Shown in pieces: positions 42,640-52,276 of a stretch of DNA of 64,000 nucleotides (position 1 is the stretch's first letter; the number at the start of each line of letters is the position of its first letter). The stretch is taken from positions 95,465 to 159,464 of the forward strand of contig NZ_CAKUOF010000011.1 in NCBI RefSeq assembly GCF_934668725.1. Reading direction: 5' to 3'. The notes below the pieces were generated by a model. It searched no databases, had not been told where the DNA came from, and saw only the letters and a list, made by a program, of their open reading frames with translations. The DNA comes from an uncultured Dysgonomonas sp. (GTDB lineage Bacteria > Bacteroidota > Bacteroidia > Bacteroidales > Dysgonomonadaceae). The translations under genes and the position numbers were made by a program.

Positions 42640-42684
42640 GGCAAACTTACATTCTCATTGGTAAGGATGTAGTTTGCCTATTTT
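42640..42684 (+). terminator. Terminator of the 55-residue protein gene
   Basis: GGCAAACTTACA (42640-42651) pairs with TGTAGTTTGCC (42668-42678), with a one-base bulge, and is followed by T's. Confidence 0.65.
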
Positions 42685-42864
42685 AGGGATTTTTTTAAAT
42701 TAACATTTAAATCCGTCGGATTTTAGTTAATTATTAACCTATTCTTCTTTTTAGAGCTATTATTTACTACATTTGAAGTCTATTCTGGTATTTTTATCTT
42801 AAAGTATCTTTTCTACTGAATACTTTAAGTCCGCATCTGCGGAAAAACATTAGACTTGTCTTTT

Positions 42865-43902
42865 ATGAGTGAGAATTCTAAAATAGTATATTGGTGCAAT
42901 AATTTAAGGGCTTTAGCCACTATTGGGGTGATAGTTATTCATGTAACAATGAATTTAGTTGCCTTTGATACCAATAATATTTACTGGAATATTGGTAATT
43001 TGATGAATGGATTATCACGATTCTCCGTTCCTTTGTTTGTTCTCATAACAGGTTCCTTTTTATTATCAGCCAATAAAGAAATACATACTAAGTCCTTTCT
43101 TCAAAAAAGAATGATTCGTGTTTTGATTCCATTTATTTTTTGGAATTCTCTGTATAGTGTTTATCAGCTAAAGTTGTATTATGGAGTTGGGCATCCTTTC
43201 GAGCTACCTGTTTTTTTGAATATGGTTAAAGATCATTGGTTTAATGGTGCGGCGTTACATCTATGGTATATTTATATTTTAATCGGTTTGTATCTTTTTA
43301 TCCCTATATTAAATAAATGGGTGCAAAAGGCATCGGTGAAAGACTTCTTATATTTTATATTATTATGGGGAATTTCTTTGTTTTTCTTTGACAAGAATAG
43401 TAATTTATATTATACAGTCTCTTCTTTTGCCGGTTTTATAGGCTATTTAGTGCTTGGGTACTTCTTGTACATAAAAGATATTTCGGTTCAAAAGTACATA
43501 TTACCTATTTGTATATATTTATTTCTATTGGGTCTGTCTATTACAGTTTTAGGTACATTTTATCTGCGAGCGTCCAACGGTTATTTTACTCCTGTATTGT
43601 ATGAGTTTTTAGCTCCAAATGTAGTCTTAATGACCGTATCTATTTTTGTATTTGCAAAACATTGGGCATTTTTTAATCAGGATTTTAAAATATTGCGGAT
43701 CATTTCTCAATATTCATTTGGAATTTATTTGATACATATATTTATTCTTTGGTTTTTAGACAGGTTGGGCATTTCGTATAGTTTTATAAACCCCTATATA
43801 GGTATATTTATTACAACAGCTTTATGTTTATCGGTTTCATTGTGTATTTTGTGGATAATGGCTAAAGTACCAGTATTAAGACAAGTTACGGGAAAGGTAT
43901 AA
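42865..43902 (+). CDS. Acyltransferase 3 family membrane protein (WecH/OafA-like)
   Basis: A 345-residue protein with about ten membrane segments. WCNNLRALATIGVIVIHVTMNL carries the conserved His, followed by FSVPLFVLITGSFLL, HLWYIYILIGLYLFIPILNKW and SQYSFGIYLIHIFIL. It belongs to the same superfamily as the cluster at 3-7 kb but to a different subgroup, closer to WecH/surface polysaccharide O-acetyltransferases. The start is the ATG at 42865. Two small inverted repeats precede it: AAATCC-GTC-GGATTT (about 42710-42724) and CCGCATCTGCGG (about 42831-42842). Confidence 0.86.
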   Translation: MSENSKIVYWCNNLRALATIGVIVIHVTMNLVAFDTNNIYWNIGNLMNGLSRFSVPLFVLITGSFLLSANKEIHTKSFLQKRMIRVLIPFIFWNSLYSVYQLKLYYGVGHPFELPVFLNMVKDHWFNGAALHLWYIYILIGLYLFIPILNKWVQKASVKDFLYFILLWGISLFFFDKNSNLYYTVSSFAGFIGYLVLGYFLYIKDISVQKYILPICIYLFLLGLSITVLGTFYLRASNGYFTPVLYEFLAPNVVLMTVSIFVFAKHWAFFNQDFKILRIISQYSFGIYLIHIFILWFLDRLGISYSFINPYIGIFITTALCLSVSLCILWIMAKVPVLRQVTGKV

Positions 43903-43917
43903 TGTTTAGATATAAAT

Positions 43918-43963
43918 AAAGAGCCTCTGCTTTTTCTTTGTTCAAGAGAAGCAGAGGCTCTTT
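43918..43963. terminator. Bidirectional terminator between the acyltransferase and clpB
   Basis: A 15-bp perfect stem AAAGAGCCTCTGCTT (43918-43932 with 43949-43963) lies between convergent genes and has T-runs on both exits. Confidence 0.85.
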
Positions 43964-43979
43964 TAACTCCGATTATGAT

Positions 43980-46568
43980 TTAGTTTCTGAACTCTAATTC
44001 ACCATCTTTTACGTCTACAGTGATAGGGTTTGATTTGTCTACGGATTGAGCTAATAAGCGTTTTGATAACGTGTCAAGCACCTGACGTTGTATTACACGC
44101 TTCACAGGACGGGCTCCGAACTCAGGATCGTATCCTTTATGAGCAATCCATGATACAGCTTCGTCCGAAAACTCAAGTCTTACACCGTTTCCTCGAAGTA
44201 GTTTAACAAGACCTTCTAATTGAATCTTCACAACTTTTTCAATATCTTTCTCTGTTAATGGTTGGAACATAATTATTTCATCAATGCGATTCAAAAATTC
44301 CGGACGAATATTCGATTTTAACATGTTTAGGACTTCTTTTTTTGTTGTTTCTATAACTTCGTCATGATTTTCGGGAGTTATGGTTGCAAAATTTTCTCTG
44401 ATCAGTCCTGATCCCATATTTGAAGTCATTATGATAATCGTATTTTTGAAATTGACTACACGACCTTTATTGTCGGTCAGACGACCATCATCAAGTACTT
44501 GTAACAAGATATTGAATACATCGGGGTGTGCTTTTTCTATCTCGTCAAACAGTACAACTGAATAGGGTTTGCGGCGAATGGCTTCTGTTAACTGTCCACC
44601 TTCGTCATAACCTACATATCCGGGAGGTGCTCCGATAAGGCGGGTTGCACTGAACTTTTCCTGGTATTCGCTCATGTCGATACGGGTCATCATATTCTCG
44701 TCGTCAAACAGAAACTCAGCTAAAGCTTTTGCTAATTCGGTTTTACCCACTCCGGTTGTTCCCAAGAATATAAATGATCCGATAGGGCGTTTAGGGTCTT
44801 GCAGACCTGCTCTACTTCGACGAATAGCATTCGAGATTCCTATAATAGCTTCGTCCTGACCTACTACGCGCTCATGGAGCTCATCTTCTAAGTTGAGTAG
44901 TTTTTCGCGTTCGCTTTGAAGCATTTTATTTACGGGAATACCTGTCCATCGAGATACTACATCGGCAATGTCAAAGGCGTCGACTTCTTCTTTTACCATG
45001 GCAGTGCTACCTTGCATGTCATGCAATTGAGCCTGTAATTTGACTATCTCGGCTTCGAGTTCTTTTATTTTACCATAGCGAAGTTCTGCAACTTTTCCGT
45101 AATCGCCTTCACGTTCGGCTTTGTCTGCCTGAAATTTAGCATCTTCAATTTCAATTTTGTTTTGCTGAATTTTATTGATGACAGTTTTTTCTGATTGCCA
45201 TTTAGCCTTGAGGTCTTTTTCTTCTTCTTTTAGGTTACTGATTTCTTTGCTTAATTCAGCTTCTTTATTTTTATCGTTCTCACGCTTAATAGCCTCACGT
45301 TCGATTTCCAATTGTTTGATACGGCGGCTCTTTTCATCCAATTCCTCAGGAACAGAATCTACCTCCATACGAAGTTTTGCAGCTGCTTCGTCCATCAAAT
45401 CTATTGCCTTGTCCGGAAGGAAACGATCGGTAATATAGCGGCTCGAAAGCTGAACTGCCGAAATTATAGCTTCGTCTTTGATGCGTACCTGATGATGGTT
45501 TTCGTACTTTTCTTTCAAGCCTCTGAGAATTGAAATTGTGTCCAGTTCACTCGGTTCGTCCACCATTACAATCTGGAAACGGCGTTCGAGAGCTTTATCT
45601 TTTTCGAAGTACTTTTGATACTCATCTAAAGTAGTAGCACCAATCGAACGGAGTTCACCACGTGCAAGAGCCGGTTTTAATATATTGGCAGCATCCATGG
45701 CTCCTTCGCCTTTTCCAGCTCCTACCAAAGTATGTATTTCGTCGATGAAAAGGATGATTTCGCCTTCAGCTTTGGTTACTTCGTTTACGACTGACTTAAG
45801 GCGTTCTTCAAATTCGCCTTTGTATTTTGCGCCGGCAATCAGGGCGCCCATATCCAGCGAATAGATTTGCTTGCTTTTGAGGTTTTCGGGTACATCCCCA
45901 CGAACAATCCGGTAAGCTAATCCTTCGGCAATGGCTGTTTTACCAGTACCGGGTTCCCCTATAAGTATAGGGTTATTTTTGGTACGGCGGCTCAATATTT
46001 GTAATACGCGGCGGATTTCTTCGTCACGACCTATTACCGGATCTAATTTGCCATCTCTAGCTCTTTGTGTCAGATTGATAGCAAACTTTTCGAGCGACTG
46101 ATAAGTGTCTTCTGCTGATTGACTGTCTACCTTGCTTCCTTTGCGAAGTTCGGTAATCGCATGTTTCAGTCCATTTTCAGTAATACCTGCATCTTTCATA
46201 ATTTGAGAAGCTGTGCTTTTTTCAGCTAGTATTCCCAATAAGATATGTTCAATGGATACATACTGATCGTCCATTTTTTTAGCCAGATCAGTTGCTTTTT
46301 GTAATGCTGCATTACTTTCTCTGCTCAAATAAGGTTCTCCTCCCATTACTTTGGGATAAGAGTCTATTTGTCTTTCGAGAAGAATACTTAAGTTTTGAGG
46401 ATTTACTCCTTGTTTTTGAAAGAGAAAATTGACAATATTATCACCTGTTAAAATGGCCGATAACAGTAGATGAGTAGTTTCTACTGATTGTTGATTTCTC
46501 TCCCTGACGATCTCAATTGCTTTTTGTAAAGTTTCTTGAGATTTAATAGTAAAGTTATTGAAATTCAT
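43980..46568 (-). CDS. clpB: ATP-dependent disaggregase ClpB
   Basis: An 862-residue AAA+ chaperone that dissolves protein aggregates with DnaK. Regions in order: ClpN repeats (NNFTIKSQETLQKAIEIVRERNQQSVETTHLLLS, then ISIEHILLG-like YVSIEHILLGILAE), first AAA domain with GEPGTGKTAIAEGLAYRI, a long coiled-coil middle domain (about 400-525; ELDEKSRRIKQLEIEREAIKREN), second AAA domain with GTTGVGKTELAKAL and IGAPPGYVGYDEGG, and the D2 C-terminus with RPEFLNRIDEIIMF. It is monocistronic. It has an unusually good Shine-Dalgarno site. Confidence 0.98.
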   Translation of the reverse strand: MNFNNFTIKSQETLQKAIEIVRERNQQSVETTHLLLSAILTGDNIVNFLFQKQGVNPQNLSILLERQIDSYPKVMGGEPYLSRESNAALQKATDLAKKMDDQYVSIEHILLGILAEKSTASQIMKDAGITENGLKHAITELRKGSKVDSQSAEDTYQSLEKFAINLTQRARDGKLDPVIGRDEEIRRVLQILSRRTKNNPILIGEPGTGKTAIAEGLAYRIVRGDVPENLKSKQIYSLDMGALIAGAKYKGEFEERLKSVVNEVTKAEGEIILFIDEIHTLVGAGKGEGAMDAANILKPALARGELRSIGATTLDEYQKYFEKDKALERRFQIVMVDEPSELDTISILRGLKEKYENHHQVRIKDEAIISAVQLSSRYITDRFLPDKAIDLMDEAAAKLRMEVDSVPEELDEKSRRIKQLEIEREAIKRENDKNKEAELSKEISNLKEEEKDLKAKWQSEKTVINKIQQNKIEIEDAKFQADKAEREGDYGKVAELRYGKIKELEAEIVKLQAQLHDMQGSTAMVKEEVDAFDIADVVSRWTGIPVNKMLQSEREKLLNLEDELHERVVGQDEAIIGISNAIRRSRAGLQDPKRPIGSFIFLGTTGVGKTELAKALAEFLFDDENMMTRIDMSEYQEKFSATRLIGAPPGYVGYDEGGQLTEAIRRKPYSVVLFDEIEKAHPDVFNILLQVLDDGRLTDNKGRVVNFKNTIIIMTSNMGSGLIRENFATITPENHDEVIETTKKEVLNMLKSNIRPEFLNRIDEIIMFQPLTEKDIEKVVKIQLEGLVKLLRGNGVRLEFSDEAVSWIAHKGYDPEFGARPVKRVIQRQVLDTLSKRLLAQSVDKSNPITVDVKDGELEFRN

Positions 46569-46577
46569 ATATTATAT

Positions 46578-46585
46578 CTCCTTTC
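46578..46585 (-). promoter_or_regulatory. Strong Shine-Dalgarno of clpB
   Basis: The minus strand reads GAAAGGAG, 9 nt before the ATG of clpB. Most genes in this window lack such a site, as is usual in Bacteroidota, so high translation of this stress gene is likely. Confidence 0.6.
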
Positions 46586-46678
46586 TTTATTTCGTTTATG
46601 TTTTGTTTATTAATCAGTCTGCAAATTATTTGCCATAGCTTGTTTTGTGTCAAAATGTCAGTTTGAAGATGTTGAAAT

Positions 46679-46710
46679 AAAAAAGAGCATAACCTTATCT
46701 GGCTATGCTC
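46679..46710 (-). terminator. Terminator of the SGNH hydrolase gene
   Basis: A 10-position stem with one mismatch (46685-46694 with 46701-46710), 6-nt loop, is followed by six T's on the minus strand. Confidence 0.6.
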
Positions 46711-46736
46711 AGGCAATATATTGCATTGTAGCTTAC

Positions 46737-47432
46737 TTATTGCTGTAATGCTTTGTCGATAGCTTCTTTAGCCAAAGGTTCCATAATATGATATCCCTCT
46801 ATGTTGGGATGCACGCCATCTTCTCCGTATTTTGCGTCAAGACCATTGTCTTTATCTTTGAGTGCTGCGTGATAATCGATGTAGGGAATGTTATTGCTAT
46901 CAGCATAATTTTTAATTTTGTTATTCAGGTCTATTACTTTAACGGCTACATCTTCAATATTGGGATTCCAACGAAAATGGTTGGTCGGAAGCACTGATCC
47001 CAGAACAACTTTGATGTTATTGGCTTGTGCCAATTGAACCATTGATATTATATTCCCTAATGTAATTTCGGGATCATATACGTTGGCATTTTCTGCGATA
47101 TCATTTGTACCTGCATTTATAACAACTACGCGTGGTTTTAGTTTAATTACATCTTCTCTCATTCTGAGTAGCATTTGGGCACTTATTTGTCCGCTGATGC
47201 CTCTTCCCTCATAATTGTTGTTCGTGAAAAAAACAGGATCAAGAGTTACCCAACCTTCGGTAATGGAGTTTCCGATAAATACTGTTTCGATTTGCTTTTT
47301 AGCTTCCACAAGTTCTTTGTTATTGGTTTTATAACGGTTGATATTTGCCCAATCGCGGTTTTGTGCTTGCAGCACCACTGTTGTAAAAAGAAGGGCAGAA
47401 ATAAATAAAGCCTTTAAAATTGATGTTTTCAT
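46737..47432 (-). CDS. Secreted SGNH/GDSL hydrolase
   Basis: A 231-residue exported esterase/acylhydrolase. The signal peptide is MKTSILKALFISALLFTTVV, cut near LQAQ. The four SGNH blocks are visible: FIGNSITEGW (Ser56), GRGISGQ (Gly block), INAGTNDI (Asn110) and DGVHPNIEGY (Asp205, His208). Relatives cut acetyl or acyl groups from glycans or act as platelet-activating-factor-type acetylhydrolases; the substrate here is unknown. The start is the ATG at 47432; the frame extends upstream to 47525 but adds residues before a clear signal peptide. Confidence 0.9.
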   Translation of the reverse strand: MKTSILKALFISALLFTTVVLQAQNRDWANINRYKTNNKELVEAKKQIETVFIGNSITEGWVTLDPVFFTNNNYEGRGISGQISAQMLLRMREDVIKLKPRVVVINAGTNDIAENANVYDPEITLGNIISMVQLAQANNIKVVLGSVLPTNHFRWNPNIEDVAVKVIDLNNKIKNYADSNNIPYIDYHAALKDKDNGLDAKYGEDGVHPNIEGYHIMEPLAKEAIDKALQQ

Positions 47433-47623
47433 GTTTTGTTTATTGGTATTCCGGTATATTATAAGCAATGAAAAATAGTTCGAAATCGAACTTAAAAGTA
47501 TAAAAAAAATAGAAATGTGCATCAAAATTTTAATACAGGGTTCTATTTTCTAAAATTTATCAGCAGAATATTGAAGTCTGTCTGAAATAAAATTTTTATG
47601 GAAAAAAAATATCAATAATGTTA

Positions 47624-47631
47624 TACCTTTG
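47624..47631 (+). promoter_or_regulatory. -7 box for the LytTR regulator gene
   Basis: TACCTTTG, a perfect TAnnTTTG box, lies 28 nt before the start. Confidence 0.45.
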
Positions 47632-47659
47632 ACAATAAACTCTATTTTCCTAAAATATT

Positions 47660-48430
47660 ATGCAAATTCATCAGCAGATAAAGTATCTGATTGTAGAAGA
47701 CGAGCGATTGGCGTATGAGGAGTTGAAGCGTATGATTACTCAACTGCGTCCTGAATATGTTCTTGCCGAACGTGCAGAGACTGTCGGGCAAACTGTTGCT
47801 TTCCTTAAAAACAATATGGTAGATCTTATTATGCTCGATATACGATTGGCAGATGGAGACTGCTTCGAGATATTCAACCATATTTCGATAAATACACCTG
47901 TTATTTTTACTACAGCTTATGATGAGCATGCGGTGCAAGCTTTCAAATTAAATAGTATCGATTATTTATTGAAACCTATCGAAGAGAATGACCTGACAAG
48001 TGCTTTGATAAAATATGAGCAGTTTTATCAATCGAAACAAGCATCTTTTGATTATAAACAGTTGGGCGAAATAATAACGCAAAAGGTAAAGAGTCGCTTT
48101 TTGATTCATAAGGGCGATTCGTATTTTTATATTGAGGCTAACGATATTGCTTTCTTTTATAGCGAGGATAAAGCCGTATTCCTTCATTCATTTGATAATA
48201 AACGCTATATTATTGATTATACGTTGGATGAATTGGATAAACTTCTGGGGAAATCTATATTTTTTAGAGTCTCGCGCAATTGTATAACCAATATAAAGGC
48301 AATCAGAAATATTTCGAAGTTTTTTAATAGCCGTCTTAAACTTTCTTTTCAACCGGAGTGCCCTCACGAAGTTTTAGTCAGCAGGGTACGGGTTACCGAT
48401 TTTTTGAAGTGGGTTGATGATGTTGAATAA
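47660..48430 (+). CDS. LytTR family response regulator
   Basis: A 256-residue two-component regulator. The N-terminal receiver domain shows LIVEDERLAYEEL (acidic pocket Glu13, Asp14), IMLDIRLADGDCFEIF (phosphoacceptor Asp60), FTTAYDEHAVQAF and IDYLLKPIEENDL (Lys104-type). The C-terminal LytTR DNA-binding domain (about 150-253) shows FYSEDKAVFLHSF, FFRVSRNCITNIKAI and KLSFQ, typical of AlgR/AgrA/LytR binding. It overlaps the histidine kinase gene that follows. Targets unknown; the TonB receptor unit downstream is a plausible one. Confidence 0.94.
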   Translation: MQIHQQIKYLIVEDERLAYEELKRMITQLRPEYVLAERAETVGQTVAFLKNNMVDLIMLDIRLADGDCFEIFNHISINTPVIFTTAYDEHAVQAFKLNSIDYLLKPIEENDLTSALIKYEQFYQSKQASFDYKQLGEIITQKVKSRFLIHKGDSYFYIEANDIAFFYSEDKAVFLHSFDNKRYIIDYTLDELDKLLGKSIFFRVSRNCITNIKAIRNISKFFNSRLKLSFQPECPHEVLVSRVRVTDFLKWVDDVE

Positions 48431-49445
48431 TAAAAACAGAGTAGTTATGGGAGGAAGTAGGAAGAGTAATATTATACTCTTTATTGTGCTTATCGCTCTT
48501 TTTGAATTTTTGTTTGAGTGGATCTTTTATGTTATGACCGGGTTGAATGGTGGGGATTTTTATAGAGGACTTCTTTACGATTTGCCTTTTGTAATGCTAA
48601 TGTCATTTGTGAGCTTATTGATCGTTCATACCTCTAACAAATACTTTAAATATAAAGATATTCTATACATACGTGTTCTTTTTGAGTTGTTTGTATCTTT
48701 CGTATTCGCATCCCTATATTCTTTTTCGATTAACTATGTACTTGGCAGTTTGTTTTTTGACAAGCCATTTTATCCGACTCTTCCATCCATCATTATATTG
48801 GTATTAGGCAACTCTTTTCTAATTTTAATATTAGAACTGTTTTTTTATAATCAACGCCATTTAGAATCTCAGCAACATATTGCAATTATAGAGAAAGAGC
48901 GTGTAGAGTATTTATATGCGACTCTAAAGACTCAGGTTAATCCACATTTTTTATTCAATAGTCTCAATGTCTTGTCTTCGTTGATATTCGAAGATCCTCA
49001 AAGAGCTAATATATATACTAAGAAATTATCGAATATATATAGGTACTTTTTGTCTACTAATACGCGGCTCAGTGTAATGGTGGGAGAGGAGGTCTTATTT
49101 CTTCAATCCTATATTTACTTACTTCAGATCAGGTTCGAAGGTGCTTTAAAAATTAATATAAACGGAAATACAGAAATACAGAAACAGATAATTCCTGTTA
49201 GTATACAGCTATTGATAGAGAATGCAATTAAGCATAATGTGGCTTCTGTAGAACACCCATTAATTGTAGATGTGAATATATTTGCGGATAATATAGAAGT
49301 GATTAATAATCTTCAACCCCGTTTGAATGTTGAAAAGAGTGGGCATGGGCTGAGTAACGTCCAAAAACAATATTCGCTTTATGATAAAAAAATAGAGATT
49401 ATGAAAACAAAAAATCAATTCATTGTACGGATTCCTTATTTATGA
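48417..49445 (+). CDS. LytS-type sensor histidine kinase
   Basis: A 342-residue membrane kinase with about four N-terminal membrane segments (residues ~18-145) and a His_kinase/HATPase C-terminus. The phosphorylated His lies in LKTQVNPHFLFNSLNVLSSL (His177), with the N-box LLIENAIKHN and the G-box GHGLSNVQKQY. It is the short-loop type without a large periplasmic sensor, so the signal may reach it through the membrane. I use the ATG at 48417, overlapping the regulator's stop by 14 nt; starts at 48420 or 48447 cannot be excluded. Confidence 0.93.
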   Translation: MMLNNKNRVVMGGSRKSNIILFIVLIALFEFLFEWIFYVMTGLNGGDFYRGLLYDLPFVMLMSFVSLLIVHTSNKYFKYKDILYIRVLFELFVSFVFASLYSFSINYVLGSLFFDKPFYPTLPSIIILVLGNSFLILILELFFYNQRHLESQQHIAIIEKERVEYLYATLKTQVNPHFLFNSLNVLSSLIFEDPQRANIYTKKLSNIYRYFLSTNTRLSVMVGEEVLFLQSYIYLLQIRFEGALKININGNTEIQKQIIPVSIQLLIENAIKHNVASVEHPLIVDVNIFADNIEVINNLQPRLNVEKSGHGLSNVQKQYSLYDKKIEIMKTKNQFIVRIPYL

Positions 49446-49913
49446 CGTATCAAATGTTGCAGTTTATCCTGTTAAATGTGTAGTTCGTCATTAATTCCTT
49501 TACTATTGTGGTTATTTATTATTCTTTTGTGCTTAAATAAAATTGTATAGAAAATTATAAAGAATAGGTTTAATATATATTGAATATATTTTCATTGAGT
49601 TACTTATTTATTAAGAGTTAAAAAAACTTATTGAGTGTTTGTATTGCATATAGGGCTCATATCTTTGCGGCAGAAAAACAAGAAGAAGCATACATTTGTG
49701 TCCTTGATTATATTTATAATCAAAAAGACAGAATTTAGAATTATTTTATTGTTAAAGAATGCATTTTTAAGTTCGTAGAGTTATTCGTTGCCGGTTAAAT
49801 AAAAAGTAGAGTTGATGTAATCAAAGCAGGATATAAAATTCTTTATAATTACTTAATATTTTTATGGTTTGCGAGATAATATAAAATAGACAACATCTAA
49901 TTTAAATACTATA
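49446..49913 (+). promoter_or_regulatory. Promoter and leader of the TonB receptor unit
   Basis: This is a 468-nt gap. A TTTG (49638-49641) and perfect -7 box TATCTTTG (49660-49667), spaced 18 nt, predict a transcript starting near 49674 with a leader of about 240 nt. The leader contains the hairpin TTGATTAT-ATTT-ATAATCAA (49704-49723). No peptide ORF or known riboswitch was recognised in it. The receptor therefore has its own promoter, separate from the two-component pair. Confidence 0.6.
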
Positions 49914-52238
49914 ATGACTAAAATTTTAAGGTTGAGTTTTGGGGTTACGCTATTGTTTTTCTTGCCTTTGTTGGCAGTGGCACAAAACTATACTGTACGA
50001 GGAAAAATTACAGATGAAAGGACAAAAGAGCCTTTAATAGGAGTGCCGGTAGCTGTAACTGAGAAATTATCTACCGGGGTTTTTACTAATCAGGATGGAG
50101 AGTACAAAATTACTTTATCAAAGGGGGAATATACTTTAGTCGTGAAATATGTCGGCTATGAGGATAAAAAATTAAAGATATCCTTGAATAAGGATATTGT
50201 TGAGAATGTATCACTTAAATCATCTTCTATTGATTTGAATGAGGTCGTTGTATCTTCGAGGCGAGCAGATGAAAATGTTGCCGGAGTACAAACGGGTGTC
50301 GAAAAGATGAGTATCCAAGAAATAAATCAGCTTCCTGTTTTATTTGGGGAACGTGATGTTGTGAAGGCGATTCAATTGATGCCCGGTGTTAAATCGGCAG
50401 GGGAAGGCGGAACCGGATTTTATGTTCGGGGAGGTAGTGCCGATCAGAATCTTGTTTTACTCGATAATGTCGGCATATATAACGCTTCACACTTGATGGG
50501 GTTCTTCTCGACTTTCAATTCAGATATGGTTCGGGATGTAACTTTGTATAAAGGGGCTTTGCCTTCACAATACGGTGAGCGTTTGTCTTCGATTCTTGAT
50601 GTGCAAATGCGTGACGGAGATAATCAGGACTATCACGTAAATGGAGGTTTAGGTCTTATATCTTCGAAATTAAACGTGGAAGGTCCTATTAAGAAAGGTA
50701 AATCCAGTTTCATTATAGGAGGAAGACGTACTTATGCCGATGTAATAGCTCGTGCATTTGGATCGGAGGATGTTAAAAATACTACATTGTATTTTTATGA
50801 CTTGAATATGAAATTAAACTTTAACCTAACGGATAAAGATCGTTTGACTTTTACCGCATATTCAGGTATGGACAAACTGGGGATAACTGATGTGGTAGAC
50901 ACCGATTGGGGGAACACTGTGGGGACTCTTAAATGGACCAGACTGATGGGACATAAATGGACTTCTTCTACAGCGTTAATATATAATAGGTACTCATATA
51001 ATGTGGCAGTAGACATGAATCAAGATTTGCATATATCATCTATTATAAATGACTATGCTTTGAAACAGGAGTTTACTTTTACGCAGAATAACGTCTCTTC
51101 ATGGAAATTCGGAGTACATTCGACTTATCATGATATGGCTCCCGGAAAGTTCGATGTTGCAGAAGATAAAGGTGTCTCTAAACATCTCAAAAATAAATAT
51201 TCATGGGAAAATGGATTGTATGCTTCGAATACGGTGAAAGCAACCGATCGTCTCGAAATAATGTACGGGTTGAGATTGTCTGCATTTTCGGTTCTTGGTG
51301 CAGGAGATTTCTATAACCTGAATGAAAACCACGAGGTAATTGATACTGTATCTTATAAGTCGGGCGAGTTTGTGAAAACATATTTCAACTTAGAGCCACG
51401 TCTTTCTATGGCATATCGTTTGAATGAGGTATCTTCTATAAAAGCAGCTTATGCACGCACTACTCAAAGTATGCACTTGCTTTCTAATCCTACATTTGCT
51501 TCGCCTTTTGACCGATGGGTACCTACTTCAAATAATATAAAACCTCAGATTGCGGATCAATTGACATTGGGGTATTTCCGTAATTTTGCCAATAACCTTT
51601 TTGAGTTCAGTGCCGAGGTGTACTATAAAGATATGAGGAATCAGATAGATTTTAAAGATAATGCACTGACATTTACGAATGATGATGTCGAAACCGAGCT
51701 GTTATTTGGTAAGGGTCGGGCATATGGAATTGAATTAATGTTGAAGAAACGTGTCGGAAGATTCTCCGGATGGGTTAGCTATACTTTGTCTAAATCTGAA
51801 AAAAAGATTGACGGGATCAATAATAATAAATGGTATGATGCTGTTCAGGATAGAACCCATGACATTTCGTTTGTAGCTATGTATAGTTTGAATGAAAAAT
51901 GGAACTTATCGGCTGCCTTTGTATATTATACAGGAAATGCAGTTACTTATCCAAGTGGAAAATACCAAATAGATGGCAAAGAAGTAGTATATTATACAGA
52001 GAGAAATGGTTACAGAGCCCCAGATTATCATCGTCTTGATTTAGGGGCAACTTGTGTTTTGAAGAAAACAAAGAAATTCTATTCCGAATTGGCATTTAGT
52101 TTATATAATGCCTATGGACGTGAAAATGCTTATATGATTGAATTCAGAACCAATGATGATGATCCTTCTAAATCCACAGCTTATCAGTATTCTTTGTTCC
52201 GTTTTGTTCCATCTATTTCTTGGAATTTCAGATTCTAA
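49914..52238 (+). CDS. TonB-dependent outer membrane receptor
   Basis: A 774-residue outer membrane protein. The signal peptide ends near residue 23 (LLAVAQNY). It is followed by a carboxypeptidase-regulatory-like domain (about 24-110: YTVRGKITDERTKEPLIGVPVAV, EYTLVVKYVGYED), a plug domain (about 120-230: GERDVVKAIQLMPGVKSAGEGGTGFYVRGGSADQNLVLLDNVGIYN) and a beta-barrel ending in aromatic SISWNFRF. It likely imports a substrate with energy from TonB. It is shorter than SusC proteins and lacks a SusD partner; instead a DUF4249 lipoprotein follows 38 nt later, a recurrent pairing in this phylum. Confidence 0.94.
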   Translation: MTKILRLSFGVTLLFFLPLLAVAQNYTVRGKITDERTKEPLIGVPVAVTEKLSTGVFTNQDGEYKITLSKGEYTLVVKYVGYEDKKLKISLNKDIVENVSLKSSSIDLNEVVVSSRRADENVAGVQTGVEKMSIQEINQLPVLFGERDVVKAIQLMPGVKSAGEGGTGFYVRGGSADQNLVLLDNVGIYNASHLMGFFSTFNSDMVRDVTLYKGALPSQYGERLSSILDVQMRDGDNQDYHVNGGLGLISSKLNVEGPIKKGKSSFIIGGRRTYADVIARAFGSEDVKNTTLYFYDLNMKLNFNLTDKDRLTFTAYSGMDKLGITDVVDTDWGNTVGTLKWTRLMGHKWTSSTALIYNRYSYNVAVDMNQDLHISSIINDYALKQEFTFTQNNVSSWKFGVHSTYHDMAPGKFDVAEDKGVSKHLKNKYSWENGLYASNTVKATDRLEIMYGLRLSAFSVLGAGDFYNLNENHEVIDTVSYKSGEFVKTYFNLEPRLSMAYRLNEVSSIKAAYARTTQSMHLLSNPTFASPFDRWVPTSNNIKPQIADQLTLGYFRNFANNLFEFSAEVYYKDMRNQIDFKDNALTFTNDDVETELLFGKGRAYGIELMLKKRVGRFSGWVSYTLSKSEKKIDGINNNKWYDAVQDRTHDISFVAMYSLNEKWNLSAAFVYYTGNAVTYPSGKYQIDGKEVVYYTERNGYRAPDYHRLDLGATCVLKKTKKFYSELAFSLYNAYGRENAYMIEFRTNDDDPSKSTAYQYSLFRFVPSISWNFRF

Positions 52239-52276
52239 GATTGTACACTATTTATAAATTAAAATTCAGATAAAAA

